A stretch of DNA of 22,335 nucleotides. Source: JBHEKP01 sp041859375 (GTDB lineage: Bacteria > Hydrogenedentota > Hydrogenedentia > Hydrogenedentales > CAITNO01). The DNA is taken from contig JBHEKP010000380.1 in the NCBI GenBank assembly GCA_041859375.1, positions 1 through 22,335 of the forward strand, written 5' to 3'. This document shows positions 7,115-15,322 of this stretch, piece by piece; within the stretch, counting starts at the first letter, position 1; each line of letters opens with the position of its first letter. Made by a program: the position numbers and the translations under genes. The notes beneath the pieces were generated by a model, which saw only the letters and a list, made by a program, of their open reading frames with translations, made no database searches and was not told where the DNA came from.

Positions 7115-8821
7115 TCAGGGGATCAGGTTTTTGACCATTCTGAGCACGTCATTGTACGTGACAAAAATCATCAATGCCACCACGAGCACAATCCCGGCCT
7201 GCTGGAACCGCTCCAGGAACTTCTCGTTCAGCGGCTTGCCGCGCATCCACTCAAGCGTGTTGGTCACCACCTGCCCCCCGTCCAGCACGGGCAGCGGCAG
7301 CAGGTTGAACACGAAAAGATTGATGCTGATGAACGCGGTGATCTTTATCAGCCAGCCAAACCCGGCCTCGGCGGCCTTGGTGGTCACATCGTAAATCATG
7401 AGCGGGCCGCCCAAATCCTTGGCGCGCACATCGCCCACCACCAGGCCCTTGATGGTCTGAATGGTGCGCTCCACGGCAAGATAACTGTCGCTGAACGCCT
7501 TGGGCACCGCCTGGGCGACCGAATAGCGCTGGAGCACCGTGAGCGGCTGAAGGGACACGCCCACGGCGCGCACCGGCGTCACCGGCACGGTCACCGACAG
7601 GGTGGACGCCTTGCGGATGAGCCCGAACATTATGGCGGGGCGCTCCACATCCAGCAGCAGGCTGCCGCCGGGGTTTTCCTTTTGAATGTCCCGGATGCGT
7701 TTTGCCGTCGCGGCCCCGCCGTTCACCTTCAGCACAATGTCCTTCGGCAGCAGGCCCGTCTTTTCGCGCAGCCCCTTCTCCACGGCGTAGACAACCGGAT
7801 TGGGCGCGTTTTCAGCCTCGTCCACGCTTGCGGCCGTTTCCGGTCCGGCGATGCCCATGCCAAGCACCCGGCCCACCGTTTGCGGACGCACCGCCACGGA
7901 CAGGGTTTCCCCGCCGCGCCGCACTTCCAGCACCGTTTCGCCGCCCTCGGGGACATTTTCCACATGTTTGATGAAGGTGGACATGGAAACTGGGTTGCCG
8001 TCCGCGCGGACAATGATGTCCCCGTCCTTCAGCCCCGCCGCCTCGCCCGCCGAACCCGGCTCCACCCCGGCGGCATGCGCGGTTTCAAAGGGCCCCACAC
8101 CAAACCGGGGGTACCCGCTTTCGTCCAGCACCTTCGGCGCAATCCGCGTGAAGTACCGTTCCCGCGCGCCGTCCGCGCCCTCCCGCTCCACCACGATGTC
8201 GTGCATCCGGTCCGGGCCGCCAAGCATCGCCACCGCCGCCAAATCGCCTATGTTGCCGATGGAGCGCCCGTCCACGGACAGGATCAGGTCGCCTGTGCGC
8301 CAGCCCGTCGCGGCGGGAGGCGCGGAAAGGTCCGGGACGGCATCGCCCTCCATCCGGTGAAGCGGCGCCATGGCCGCGGGCGAGGACGGCTCCAGTTCGC
8401 CGATGCGCGGCGACATTTCCCATTCCGGCACCATCGACCCCGTCACGGCAATCGCCGCATACAGGACCACCGCGAGTATCAGGTTCATGAGCGGCCCCAT
8501 GACCAGCACAAAAAGGCGCTGCCAGACGGGCTTGTTCATAAACCAACGGTCCGGCGGAACCTCGCCGTATTCCTTCTCGCGCTCCTCGTCCGAAAGGGGG
8601 ACGTCCTCCTGGCCGGCCATCATCACAAAGCCGCCGATGGGAAGGGCGCCCAGGCAGTAGTCCGTCTCGCCTATTTTCACCCCGAACACACGCGGCGGCA
8701 TGCCGATGCTGAAACGCTTGACATATATCCCGCAGAGCTTCGCCGCCGCAAAATGGCCCAGCTCGTGGAAAAAAATAAGCACGCTCAACACCACAAAGAA
8801 AATCAGCAAATTAATCAGCAT
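7115..8821 (-). CDS. rseP: RseP-type site-2 zinc metalloprotease, long form with several PDZ domains
   Basis: Inner-membrane intramembrane protease of the RseP/SpoIVFB class that cuts transmembrane segments, classically of anti-sigma factors and signal-peptide remnants. Residues 1-18 form a membrane helix leading into the zinc motif HELGH (19-23). A second hydrophobic helix spans about 100-126. At least two PDZ domains follow (about 165-230 and 245-320), and a third degenerate PDZ-like stretch lies around 335-400. The C-terminal membrane part carries NLLPLPVLDGG (506-516), which holds the third zinc ligand Asp. At 568 residues it is clearly longer than the roughly 450 of the E. coli enzyme, the excess being in the PDZ region. 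Its ATG overlaps the dxr stop by one base (TGATG). The dxr-rseP order is widespread in bacteria. Confidence 0.94.
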   Translation of the reverse strand: MLINLLIFFVVLSVLIFFHELGHFAAAKLCGIYVKRFSIGMPPRVFGVKIGETDYCLGALPIGGFVMMAGQEDVPLSDEEREKEYGEVPPDRWFMNKPVWQRLFVLVMGPLMNLILAVVLYAAIAVTGSMVPEWEMSPRIGELEPSSPAAMAPLHRMEGDAVPDLSAPPAATGWRTGDLILSVDGRSIGNIGDLAAVAMLGGPDRMHDIVVEREGADGARERYFTRIAPKVLDESGYPRFGVGPFETAHAAGVEPGSAGEAAGLKDGDIIVRADGNPVSMSTFIKHVENVPEGGETVLEVRRGGETLSVAVRPQTVGRVLGMGIAGPETAASVDEAENAPNPVVYAVEKGLREKTGLLPKDIVLKVNGGAATAKRIRDIQKENPGGSLLLDVERPAIMFGLIRKASTLSVTVPVTPVRAVGVSLQPLTVLQRYSVAQAVPKAFSDSYLAVERTIQTIKGLVVGDVRAKDLGGPLMIYDVTTKAAEAGFGWLIKITAFISINLFVFNLLPLPVLDGGQVVTNTLEWMRGKPLNEKFLERFQQAGIVLVVALMIFVTYNDVLRMVKNLIP

Positions 8822-10005
8822 CAGCGATTCACACCTATTCCGGCGATAATTTCCGCCGTTTTTGCCCGCGCGTCCAAATCCGCGGCAAGCACAGCTTCCA
8901 GATCATACCTGTCCGACACGGCACAGTTCCCAAGAACAGCGGCCACCACGTCGGCTATGCCCAAAAAGGGCAGTCTGCCCGCGCAAAAAGCGGCAACCGC
9001 CTCCTCGTTGGCGGCATTGAGCACCGCGGGGGCGGTGCCGCCCGCCGCAGCGGCCTCCCTGGCCAGGGCCAGACAGGGAAAATCGGCAAAGCACGGCGCG
9101 GCGAATGACAACGCGCCAAGGCCGGACAAATCCAGGCGGCGCATGGGTTTATCCATGCGTTCCGGCCATGCCAACGCGTACAAAATGGGCATTTTCATAT
9201 CCGTAACCCCCAATTGGGCCAGGATATTGCCGTCATAAAACTCGACAAGGCTGTGAATTGTGCTTTGCGGATGGATAACCACCTCAATCCGGTCCTGCGG
9301 CAGGCCGAAAAGCCACATGGCCTCGATGATTTCCAAGCCCTTGTTCATCAGCGTGGCGGAATCAACACTAATTTTCGCGCCCATTTTCCATGTGGGGTGA
9401 CGGGTGGCCTGGGCGGGGGTGATGTCCCGGAGCGCCTCGCGGGGACACCCGTAAAAAGGTCCGCCCGAAGCGGTGAGATGGATGCAGCGCACATCCCGGA
9501 TGTCGTGCCCCTGAAGGCACTGGAACACCGCGTTGTGCTCGCTGTCCACGGGAAGCACCATCACGCCTTTTTCACGGGCACGCTCCATCACCAGCCGCCC
9601 GGCCATGACCAGGGGCTCCTTGTTGGCGAGGGCCACGCGGTTGCCCGCGTCAATCGCCGCCAGCAGCGGGGCGAGCCCCACAGCACCCACCACGGCGCAA
9701 AGCACCGTGTCCGCAGGCTCCGCCGCGGCCCGCGCCAAACCACCGGGACCGGCCCAAACCGCGCACCCGGGGTTCATTTTTGCAAGGTTTTCCGCGGCTT
9801 CCGTGTCATAAACGGCCACGGCGCGGGGGTGAAATTCACGGATTTGATCCAGCAGCAGCCCCGTGTTGGAGTGGGCGGCGAGCGTTTCCACCCTGAAGCG
9901 GTCCGGATAATGGCGCACCACGTCCAGGGCGCTCCGGCCTATGGAGCCCGTGGAGCCGAGTATGGTCACCCGGCGCGGCGCATCATTGCAGGGCGCGGCG
10001 ATCAT
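8821..10005 (-). CDS. dxr: 1-deoxy-D-xylulose 5-phosphate reductoisomerase
   Basis: NADPH-dependent enzyme converting DXP to 2-C-methyl-D-erythritol 4-phosphate, the committed step of the non-mevalonate isoprenoid pathway. The 394 residues include the nucleotide-binding loop ILGSTGSIGRSALDVV (15-30), ANKEPLVMAG, the metal-binding PVDSEHNA, TASGGPFYG, the flexible-loop region HPTWKMGAKISVDSATLMNKGLE, and HPQSTIHSLVEF followed by a complete C-terminal domain with VLNAANEEAVAAF. The ATG at 10005 overlaps the ptsI stop by four bases, so translation is probably coupled. Length and motifs are those of a complete active enzyme. Cytoplasmic. Confidence 0.97.
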   Translation of the reverse strand: MIAAPCNDAPRRVTILGSTGSIGRSALDVVRHYPDRFRVETLAAHSNTGLLLDQIREFHPRAVAVYDTEAAENLAKMNPGCAVWAGPGGLARAAAEPADTVLCAVVGAVGLAPLLAAIDAGNRVALANKEPLVMAGRLVMERAREKGVMVLPVDSEHNAVFQCLQGHDIRDVRCIHLTASGGPFYGCPREALRDITPAQATRHPTWKMGAKISVDSATLMNKGLEIIEAMWLFGLPQDRIEVVIHPQSTIHSLVEFYDGNILAQLGVTDMKMPILYALAWPERMDKPMRRLDLSGLGALSFAAPCFADFPCLALAREAAAAGGTAPAVLNAANEEAVAAFCAGRLPFLGIADVVAAVLGNCAVSDRYDLEAVLAADLDARAKTAEIIAGIGVNR

Positions 10006-11741
10006 GCGTTCCGCTCCGGGGCGCGGGCCTCCCGCCTCTGCCGCAACTGCCCGCTGATTTCACCCGCGGTGGGTTTGGTGAGCATTTCCGCCGCAAAAAC
10101 CCGCGCCTCCCCCAGGTTAATCGAGGCAATCTCCGCCCGCACCACGGGAAGGGAGATGGGGGACATGCTGAGCGAGGTGACCCCGAGCCCGAGCAGAATC
10201 TCCGTGTACAGCGGGTCTCCCGCCATTTCGCCGCAGATGCCGCAGGGGATCCCCCGGCTCCGCGCCGCCTCCGCCACCCGCGCAATCATGCGCAGCACCG
10301 CGGGATGGGCCGGCTCGTACAGGTAGGCGATCTTTTCGTTCTTGCGGTCCACCGCCAGCGAGTACTGGATGAGATCGTTCGTGCCGATGCTGAAGAAATC
10401 GCACTCCGCCGCGATGGAGTCGGCCATCATGACCGCGGAGGGCACCTCAATCATGGAGCCGATTTTTATGCCGTGATCATAGGCGGTGCCGGCCGCGTCC
10501 AGTTCGGCGCAGACCTCCGCCACCACCGCCTTCACCGCGCGCAGCTCGTTCACCCCGCTGATCATGGGGAACATAATCCGGATGTTGCCGCGCACGGAGG
10601 CGCGCAGCATGGCGCGGAGCTGGGCCTTGAAAATCTCCGGGCGGGCCAGGCAGAAACGGACCGCGCGCCAGCCAAGCTGGGGGTTTTCCTCCTTGAATAT
10701 CTGGAGGTGCTCCACCAGCTTGTCGCCGCCGATGTCCATGGTGCGCAGCGTCACCGGAAGCGGGTGCAGCGCCTCCGCCGCCTGGAGGTAGGCCGCGTGC
10801 TGCTCCTCCTCCGTGGGCACCTCGTTCCGGTCGAGAAAGAGGTATTCCGTCCGGTAGAGGCCGATGCCCTCCGCGTGGGCCTTGAGGCTGTGCGGGATTT
10901 CAATGGGAAGCTCGATGTTGGCCTCAACCGTCACCCGAACCCCGTCGCGGGTGTGCGCCGGCCCCGACTCGGCGCCGAGCAGCACCGCCTGGCGCGCCTC
11001 ATACTCCAGCTGCGCGCGCCGGTAGCGGGCAAGCGTCTCCTCCGAGGGGTCAAGCACCACCACGCCCTCGGAGCCGTCCACCACCACGGCGGCGCCGGTC
11101 GCCGCGCGGGCAAGCGCGTGCTGGACGCCCATCACGGCGGGAATCTCAAGGGCGCGGGCGAGAATGGCGGAATGTGACGTTGCGCTGCCCACCTCAACGG
11201 CGATGCCCAGGGTGTTGTCCAGGTCCATGGTCGCCGTGTCGGAGGGGGACAGATCGTGTGCCAGCACCACGCAGGGGCGCGCAAGTGCCTTCAAATCGGG
11301 GCGCTGCATGTTCAGCAGGTGGCCGAGCACCCTGTCGGCGACATCCAGCAAATCCGCCGCGCGCTCGCGGAAACGGGCATCCTCCACCGACTCCAGCGCC
11401 CTTGCGTAGCGGTCGGCGATTTTTTCCAGGACATGCTCGGCGTTTTTGCGCGTGCCGGCCACCTCCCGGCCCACCTCCTCCAGGAGCACCACATCGTCCA
11501 GCACCAGCAGATGGGCCTTGAAAATGTCCGCATGGGAGTCGCCCAGGTTCTCCCGCGCCTGCGCGTGCAGCGTCTTCAGTTCGCGGCGGGCGTTTTCCAG
11601 CGCGGCGTTGAACCGTCCCATTTCCGCGCCGGGATCCGTGATTTCATAACACGGCGCCTCCCAGCGGCTCTTGGAAAAGATTAGGGCCGGGCCGATGGCG
11701 ATGCCGGGGGACACCCCTATGCCGCGCAGGACGCTTTCCAA
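10002..11741 (-). CDS. ptsI: PTS Enzyme I (phosphoenolpyruvate-protein phosphotransferase), TTG start
   Basis: Takes phosphate from phosphoenolpyruvate and passes it to HPr, encoded immediately upstream. The 579-residue protein is of normal length. GIGVSPGIAIGPA (7-19) opens the N-terminal domain. The phosphorylated His is H190 in VGSATSHSAILARALEIPAVMG. The PEP-binding C-terminal barrel shows DFFSIGTNDLIQYSLAVDR and GICGEMAGDP with the conserved C503. The only start matching the family is TTG at 11741, read as Met and preceded by GGAG at seven bases. This weak codon may reduce expression relative to HPr. No EIIA, EIIB or EIIC gene is present in the window, so the system is probably regulatory rather than transporting. 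Confidence 0.96.
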   Translation of the reverse strand: MESVLRGIGVSPGIAIGPALIFSKSRWEAPCYEITDPGAEMGRFNAALENARRELKTLHAQARENLGDSHADIFKAHLLVLDDVVLLEEVGREVAGTRKNAEHVLEKIADRYARALESVEDARFRERAADLLDVADRVLGHLLNMQRPDLKALARPCVVLAHDLSPSDTATMDLDNTLGIAVEVGSATSHSAILARALEIPAVMGVQHALARAATGAAVVVDGSEGVVVLDPSEETLARYRRAQLEYEARQAVLLGAESGPAHTRDGVRVTVEANIELPIEIPHSLKAHAEGIGLYRTEYLFLDRNEVPTEEEQHAAYLQAAEALHPLPVTLRTMDIGGDKLVEHLQIFKEENPQLGWRAVRFCLARPEIFKAQLRAMLRASVRGNIRIMFPMISGVNELRAVKAVVAEVCAELDAAGTAYDHGIKIGSMIEVPSAVMMADSIAAECDFFSIGTNDLIQYSLAVDRKNEKIAYLYEPAHPAVLRMIARVAEAARSRGIPCGICGEMAGDPLYTEILLGLGVTSLSMSPISLPVVRAEIASINLGEARVFAAEMLTKPTAGEISGQLRQRREARAPERNA

Positions 11742-11767
11742 TACGGTTCTCCGTGGGTGGGACGTGG

Positions 11768-12040
11768 TTATTTCTCGCCGAATCCGGCGTCAAAAAGCTC
11801 CCGCACCGCCTTCATGGCCTCGTCGGCGTCCGGCCCCGAGCAGTTCACCATCATCCGGCTGCCCCGCCCGGCGCTCAGGGTAAGAAGGCCCATGATGCTC
11901 TTGGCGTTCACCATGTTGCCCTTGAAATGGATGGTGATGTCGCTCTGAAATTTAAGGGTTGTCTGCACCAGCGCCGCCGCCGGGCGCGCATGCATGCCCA
12001 ACGGGTTCACCACCATGACTTCCTCGCTCAACTCCGCCAT
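11768..12040 (-). CDS. ptsH: HPr phosphocarrier protein with His and regulatory Ser sites
   Basis: Small phosphocarrier of 90 residues. The catalytic histidine is H17 in VNPLGMHARPAA, phosphorylated by Enzyme I. The regulatory serine is S48 in GNMVNAKSIMGLLTL, the target of HPr kinase. The 31-residue distance between them equals the H15-S46 spacing of classical HPr. Since hprK is two genes upstream, the Ser site is expected to be used. A good GGAGGAGG precedes the ATG by about nine bases. Cytoplasmic. It is 26 bases from ptsI and 45 from the GH57 gene, in the same direction. Confidence 0.96.
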   Translation of the reverse strand: MAELSEEVMVVNPLGMHARPAAALVQTTLKFQSDITIHFKGNMVNAKSIMGLLTLSAGRGSRMMVNCSGPDADEAMKAVRELFDAGFGEK

Positions 12041-12085
12041 GTAAAACTACCCTCCTCCGCGCGTTCCCTGCCGTCGTTCTTCGCC

Positions 12086-14239
12086 TCAGGCCGGCTCCGG
12101 GGCCGGCAGAATCTCCACGCGTATTTTTACGGAAAAAACACCGTCCGGGCCGGGTGTCAGGGGCCAGCACGGCATAACCACGCATCCCTGATGCACCCGC
12201 TCCTGGCCGCCCTCTGACTGGCTCACCGTGTCCAGCGGGAAACGGTGCACCAGCGCCGGGGATGAAAAACGCCACCCAAACTCGACACGCTGCCAGTCGT
12301 CGCGGACGGCGACGTGGGCAAGCCCGGCGTCGGAGCCGCGCGTGCCCAGCATGACACGGCCCATGGGCCGGTCATCCGACCGGTAATACCGGTCCGGCGC
12401 GCCGCCGGTGAGCAGGTTCACGGCAAATTCAACGCCAAACAGCACATCTTCCGGCCATTCGCCCCGGGCGCGGATATCATACTGAATTTCAAAGGCTGAT
12501 GCATCCGGGACGAGGGCGACCCGTTTTTCCAGGGCAAGGGGGAACAACCGGCCGCCTTTGGCCACGCTGCCGGTCCGGCTGAGCGCCACCGCGGCGTCGG
12601 GCCCCGTCTCCATGGCGTACACCCCGGTGGAGAAGTCGCCCAGTTCCTCCTCCGCGCAGCGCCATAGCCCGTCCGCGGCGGTGCCCGGGGCGATAAAACG
12701 GTCCCGCAGGGACACGCGCCGGTGGGGATCATAGACAAGATACTGGTCAAGCCCGGCCTCCTTGGCCTTGACCATCTCATGGATGCTCAGATCACCCTGA
12801 TCGTGGTCGCCCACGCGCACGGCGCCCCTGCGCAGCAGGTCATGGTAGGGCTCGTCGCGGCGGGTCAGTGTGTTGCCGAAGTTGAAGGGCTTGTCCTTGT
12901 AGTCAATCTCAAAAAGGGTGCCGCCGTCGGTGGGCGCGAAAAAGAGGGCCAGACGGGAATTCTCCAGGATGGCCTCGGCGTTGCCGTCCCCGTCAAAATC
13001 GGCCTGCTCCGCCGAAACAAAACCCGGCCCGCGCCCCTCGACGCCGTCCATCAGCAGCTCCGCCGCGACAAACTGCTCGTAAAGGGCCGTGCGCAGGTGG
13101 TTGAGGTACAACCCGCCGAAGACGCCGTGCCAGTAGGCGCAGTTGCACTGGCCCATGTGGAGCAGCCGCTCAGCCTCGGCCAGCCTGGAATCGCCCGGAT
13201 TCGCCGCGCGCAACCGCTCCAGCCGGTTGCTCACGCGCAGCATCCGCTTCTGTATGTTGTTTGATTCGGCGTATTTGGCAAGAAAATTACGCCAGAATCC
13301 CCCGCGCAAAAAGAGCGCGGCCTTCTCCCCCAGTTCAGGCAGGCTGCGCAGTTCCGCGCGCACCCCGTTCAGCAGGCGCTGCCGGGCTGTGGGAAGCGCC
13401 CAGGCCATCATCTCCTCGTAGGAGGCGCAGGTAAGATAGGTCCGGCCGAGCGCGGGTGTGCCGTCAATGTGCTCCGAATAGGTCGTGGTGTTCAGCCAGT
13501 CGCTGTTGTCGGTCAGCGCCTGGAAGAACTGCTCCAGCCATTTTTCCTTGTACACGCTGCCGAACGTGCCGGGCCACACGCCGAATTTCTCATAGTCGTC
13601 GTGAAGCACGGCGCAACGGTCACCTTGGGGGGTGGCCAGGCCGCGCAGGTATTCAATGGTTTCCCCCACCTGGTGGAAGGGCACCAGGTAGCGCAGCTTC
13701 TCAAGGATGGGGAAGACCTTCACGGACAGCCCCTCGTCCTCGGTCATGTAGTGGCCGTAAAGCTGCTCCGGGACCAGGCCGGAGCAGAGGAAATGGGTGT
13801 CGTCCAGCGCGGTGTACTCCACCCCCGCGCGGGCCATGATGCGGGCCATCTGCGGCTCCCACACCCGCTCCGCAAGCCACATGCCCCGGGGGGCGCGCCC
13901 GAAGCAACGCCCGCAGAAGGCGCGCATCCGCTCGATTTGGGCAATCGCGTCCCGCTCGGGAATGGCGCAGAGCAGCGGCTCATAATAGGCCCCGCCCATA
14001 ATCTCCACCTGGCCCGCGTCCACCAGCCGGCCCAGGCGGTCCAGAAAGGCCGGGCGCCGCGCCTCAAACCAGTCAAACAGCGGGCCGGTGAAATGGAGCA
14101 CTGTTTTCACCTTGGGAAACTGTTCCAGCACCTCAACAAAGGGCTGGTAGGACTGGTCGAACGCCTGCTCGAACACAAAATCAAAGTTGCCGACGGGTTG
14201 GTGCGCGTGGCAGCCAAAAATAAGATTGACGCGGTTCAT
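12086..14239 (-). CDS. GH57 family 4-alpha-glucanotransferase / alpha-amylase-like enzyme
   Basis: Retaining glycoside hydrolase family 57 enzyme expected to act on alpha-1,4-glucans such as maltodextrin or glycogen. The 717 residues carry the five GH57 regions: CHAHQP (10-15), MGGAYYEP (81-88), WLAERVWEP (121-129) with nucleophile E124, VLHDDYEKFGVWPGT (211-225) with acid/base Asp at D214 or D215, and TCASYEEMMAWALP. These positions match those of Thermococcus 4-alpha-glucanotransferase (E123, D214). A Tyr replaces the more usual Gly in DDGEKFG. The middle and C-terminal parts (from about residue 300) resemble the helical and beta-rich accessory domains of the glucanotransferase subfamily. 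There is no signal peptide, so it is cytoplasmic. It lies between hprK and ptsH, which suggests control together with the PTS. The exact reaction is inferred. Confidence 0.88.
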   Translation of the reverse strand: MNRVNLIFGCHAHQPVGNFDFVFEQAFDQSYQPFVEVLEQFPKVKTVLHFTGPLFDWFEARRPAFLDRLGRLVDAGQVEIMGGAYYEPLLCAIPERDAIAQIERMRAFCGRCFGRAPRGMWLAERVWEPQMARIMARAGVEYTALDDTHFLCSGLVPEQLYGHYMTEDEGLSVKVFPILEKLRYLVPFHQVGETIEYLRGLATPQGDRCAVLHDDYEKFGVWPGTFGSVYKEKWLEQFFQALTDNSDWLNTTTYSEHIDGTPALGRTYLTCASYEEMMAWALPTARQRLLNGVRAELRSLPELGEKAALFLRGGFWRNFLAKYAESNNIQKRMLRVSNRLERLRAANPGDSRLAEAERLLHMGQCNCAYWHGVFGGLYLNHLRTALYEQFVAAELLMDGVEGRGPGFVSAEQADFDGDGNAEAILENSRLALFFAPTDGGTLFEIDYKDKPFNFGNTLTRRDEPYHDLLRRGAVRVGDHDQGDLSIHEMVKAKEAGLDQYLVYDPHRRVSLRDRFIAPGTAADGLWRCAEEELGDFSTGVYAMETGPDAAVALSRTGSVAKGGRLFPLALEKRVALVPDASAFEIQYDIRARGEWPEDVLFGVEFAVNLLTGGAPDRYYRSDDRPMGRVMLGTRGSDAGLAHVAVRDDWQRVEFGWRFSSPALVHRFPLDTVSQSEGGQERVHQGCVVMPCWPLTPGPDGVFSVKIRVEILPAPEPA

Positions 14240-14284
14240 GGGTTGCCTTTCGGAAATTCGCGGATGTTGCGGGACGGCGGTAAA

Positions 14285-15253
14285 TCAAAGGCCCTGGTCG
14301 CGGTTGGCCCGCATGATGTCCTCGTTCAACTGGCGGGCGGTGTTGATTCCCATCTCCTTGAGGCGCTGGTTCAGGGCGGCCACCTCGATGATGATGGCCA
14401 CGTTGCGGCCCGGACGCACCGGAACCTTGATGATGGGCACCTTCACGCCGAGGATGTCCACGTGCCGCTCGTTGAGCCCGGTGCGGTCGTACACGGCCTC
14501 CTCGTTCCACTCCTCCAGTTCCACAACCAGGCCGATGCGCTTGAAATTGCGCACCCGCCCGACGCCGAAGACGGATCTGATGTCAATGATGCCCAGGCCC
14601 CGGATTTCCATGTGGTGCTTGATCATCCGGTTCGTCTGGGCGTAAAGATAGTCGGCCCGGCGCCGCTTGATCTCCACCATGTCGTCGGCCACCAGCCTGT
14701 GGCCCCGCTCCACCAGCTCCATCGCGGTTTCGCTCTTGCCGATGCCGGGCTTGCCCACAATCAGGCAGCCCACGCCGTGCACGTCTATCGCCGTCCCGTG
14801 AATCACCGTCTCCGGGGAGAACTCCTGGGTGAGGTACAGGATGATCCTGCTGATCACCTCGTCGGTGCTCATGGTGGAGCGGAGCACGGGCACGCCGCTC
14901 CGGTTGCACATGTCCAAGAATATGGTCTGGGGGGTCAGGTTCCGGGAAAGCATGAACGCGGGCACCTCGAAGGAAAACATGCTCCCAAGGCGGTTGGAAA
15001 GCTCCGCCGGGCGCATCCGCTCCATGAAGTGGATTTCCGTGTTGCCCAGTATCTGGACCCGGTCGTTGGCAAAATAGTCCAGATAGCCGCTGAGGGCCAG
15101 TCCGGGGCGGTTCACGTCCCAGGAAAACACCGGGCGATCCACCCCCTGAAACCCGGCCAGCAGCTCCAAATCAAGATCCTGGGCCATGTTTTGAAGCAGA
15201 TGGGACACGGGTATGGACTGCTTGCGCTTGATTTGCAGCTTGGAAAAATCCAT
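14285..15253 (-). CDS. hprK: HPr kinase/phosphorylase
   Basis: Bifunctional ATP-dependent kinase and phosphorylase acting on the regulatory serine of HPr (S48 here). The 322 residues comprise an N-terminal domain (to about 130) and a catalytic C-terminal domain. Visible elements are H153, the P-loop GKPGIGKSE (167-175), LVADD (187-191), the HprK signature MEIRGLGIIDI (215-225) and VPVRPGRN (277-284), which is needed for dephosphorylation in known enzymes. The P-loop has Pro where the common form GDSGxGKSE has Ser, and Lys for Asp. The ATG at 15253 has AGGAG eight bases upstream, directly after a strong hairpin. It is the second gene of the left-pointing block, between hpf and GH57. Confidence 0.95.
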   Translation of the reverse strand: MDFSKLQIKRKQSIPVSHLLQNMAQDLDLELLAGFQGVDRPVFSWDVNRPGLALSGYLDYFANDRVQILGNTEIHFMERMRPAELSNRLGSMFSFEVPAFMLSRNLTPQTIFLDMCNRSGVPVLRSTMSTDEVISRIILYLTQEFSPETVIHGTAIDVHGVGCLIVGKPGIGKSETAMELVERGHRLVADDMVEIKRRRADYLYAQTNRMIKHHMEIRGLGIIDIRSVFGVGRVRNFKRIGLVVELEEWNEEAVYDRTGLNERHVDILGVKVPIIKVPVRPGRNVAIIIEVAALNQRLKEMGINTARQLNEDIMRANRDQGL

Positions 15254-15268
15254 GCCCTAGACTCCTGT

Positions 15269-15292
15269 CGCGCCGGACCGGCGTCCGGCGCG
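15269..15292 (-). other. Strong RNA hairpin between hpf and hprK
   Basis: A perfect 10-base-pair GC-rich stem with a 4-base loop (arms 15269-15278 and 15283-15292). On the minus strand it is followed at once by the AGGAG ribosome binding site of hprK and has no T-tract, so it does not look like an intrinsic terminator. It could protect the 3' end of hpf RNA, mark a processing point or affect hprK translation. Confidence 0.6.
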
Positions 15293-15322
15293 GCGCGCCC
15301 GTTGCCAATCCCCGGCGTCTGG

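Noticed and set aside
6911..9238. A 775-codon plus-strand open frame opposite lysC, rseP and dxr
   Set aside because: It covers three well-identified genes on the other strand and has no coherent domain.
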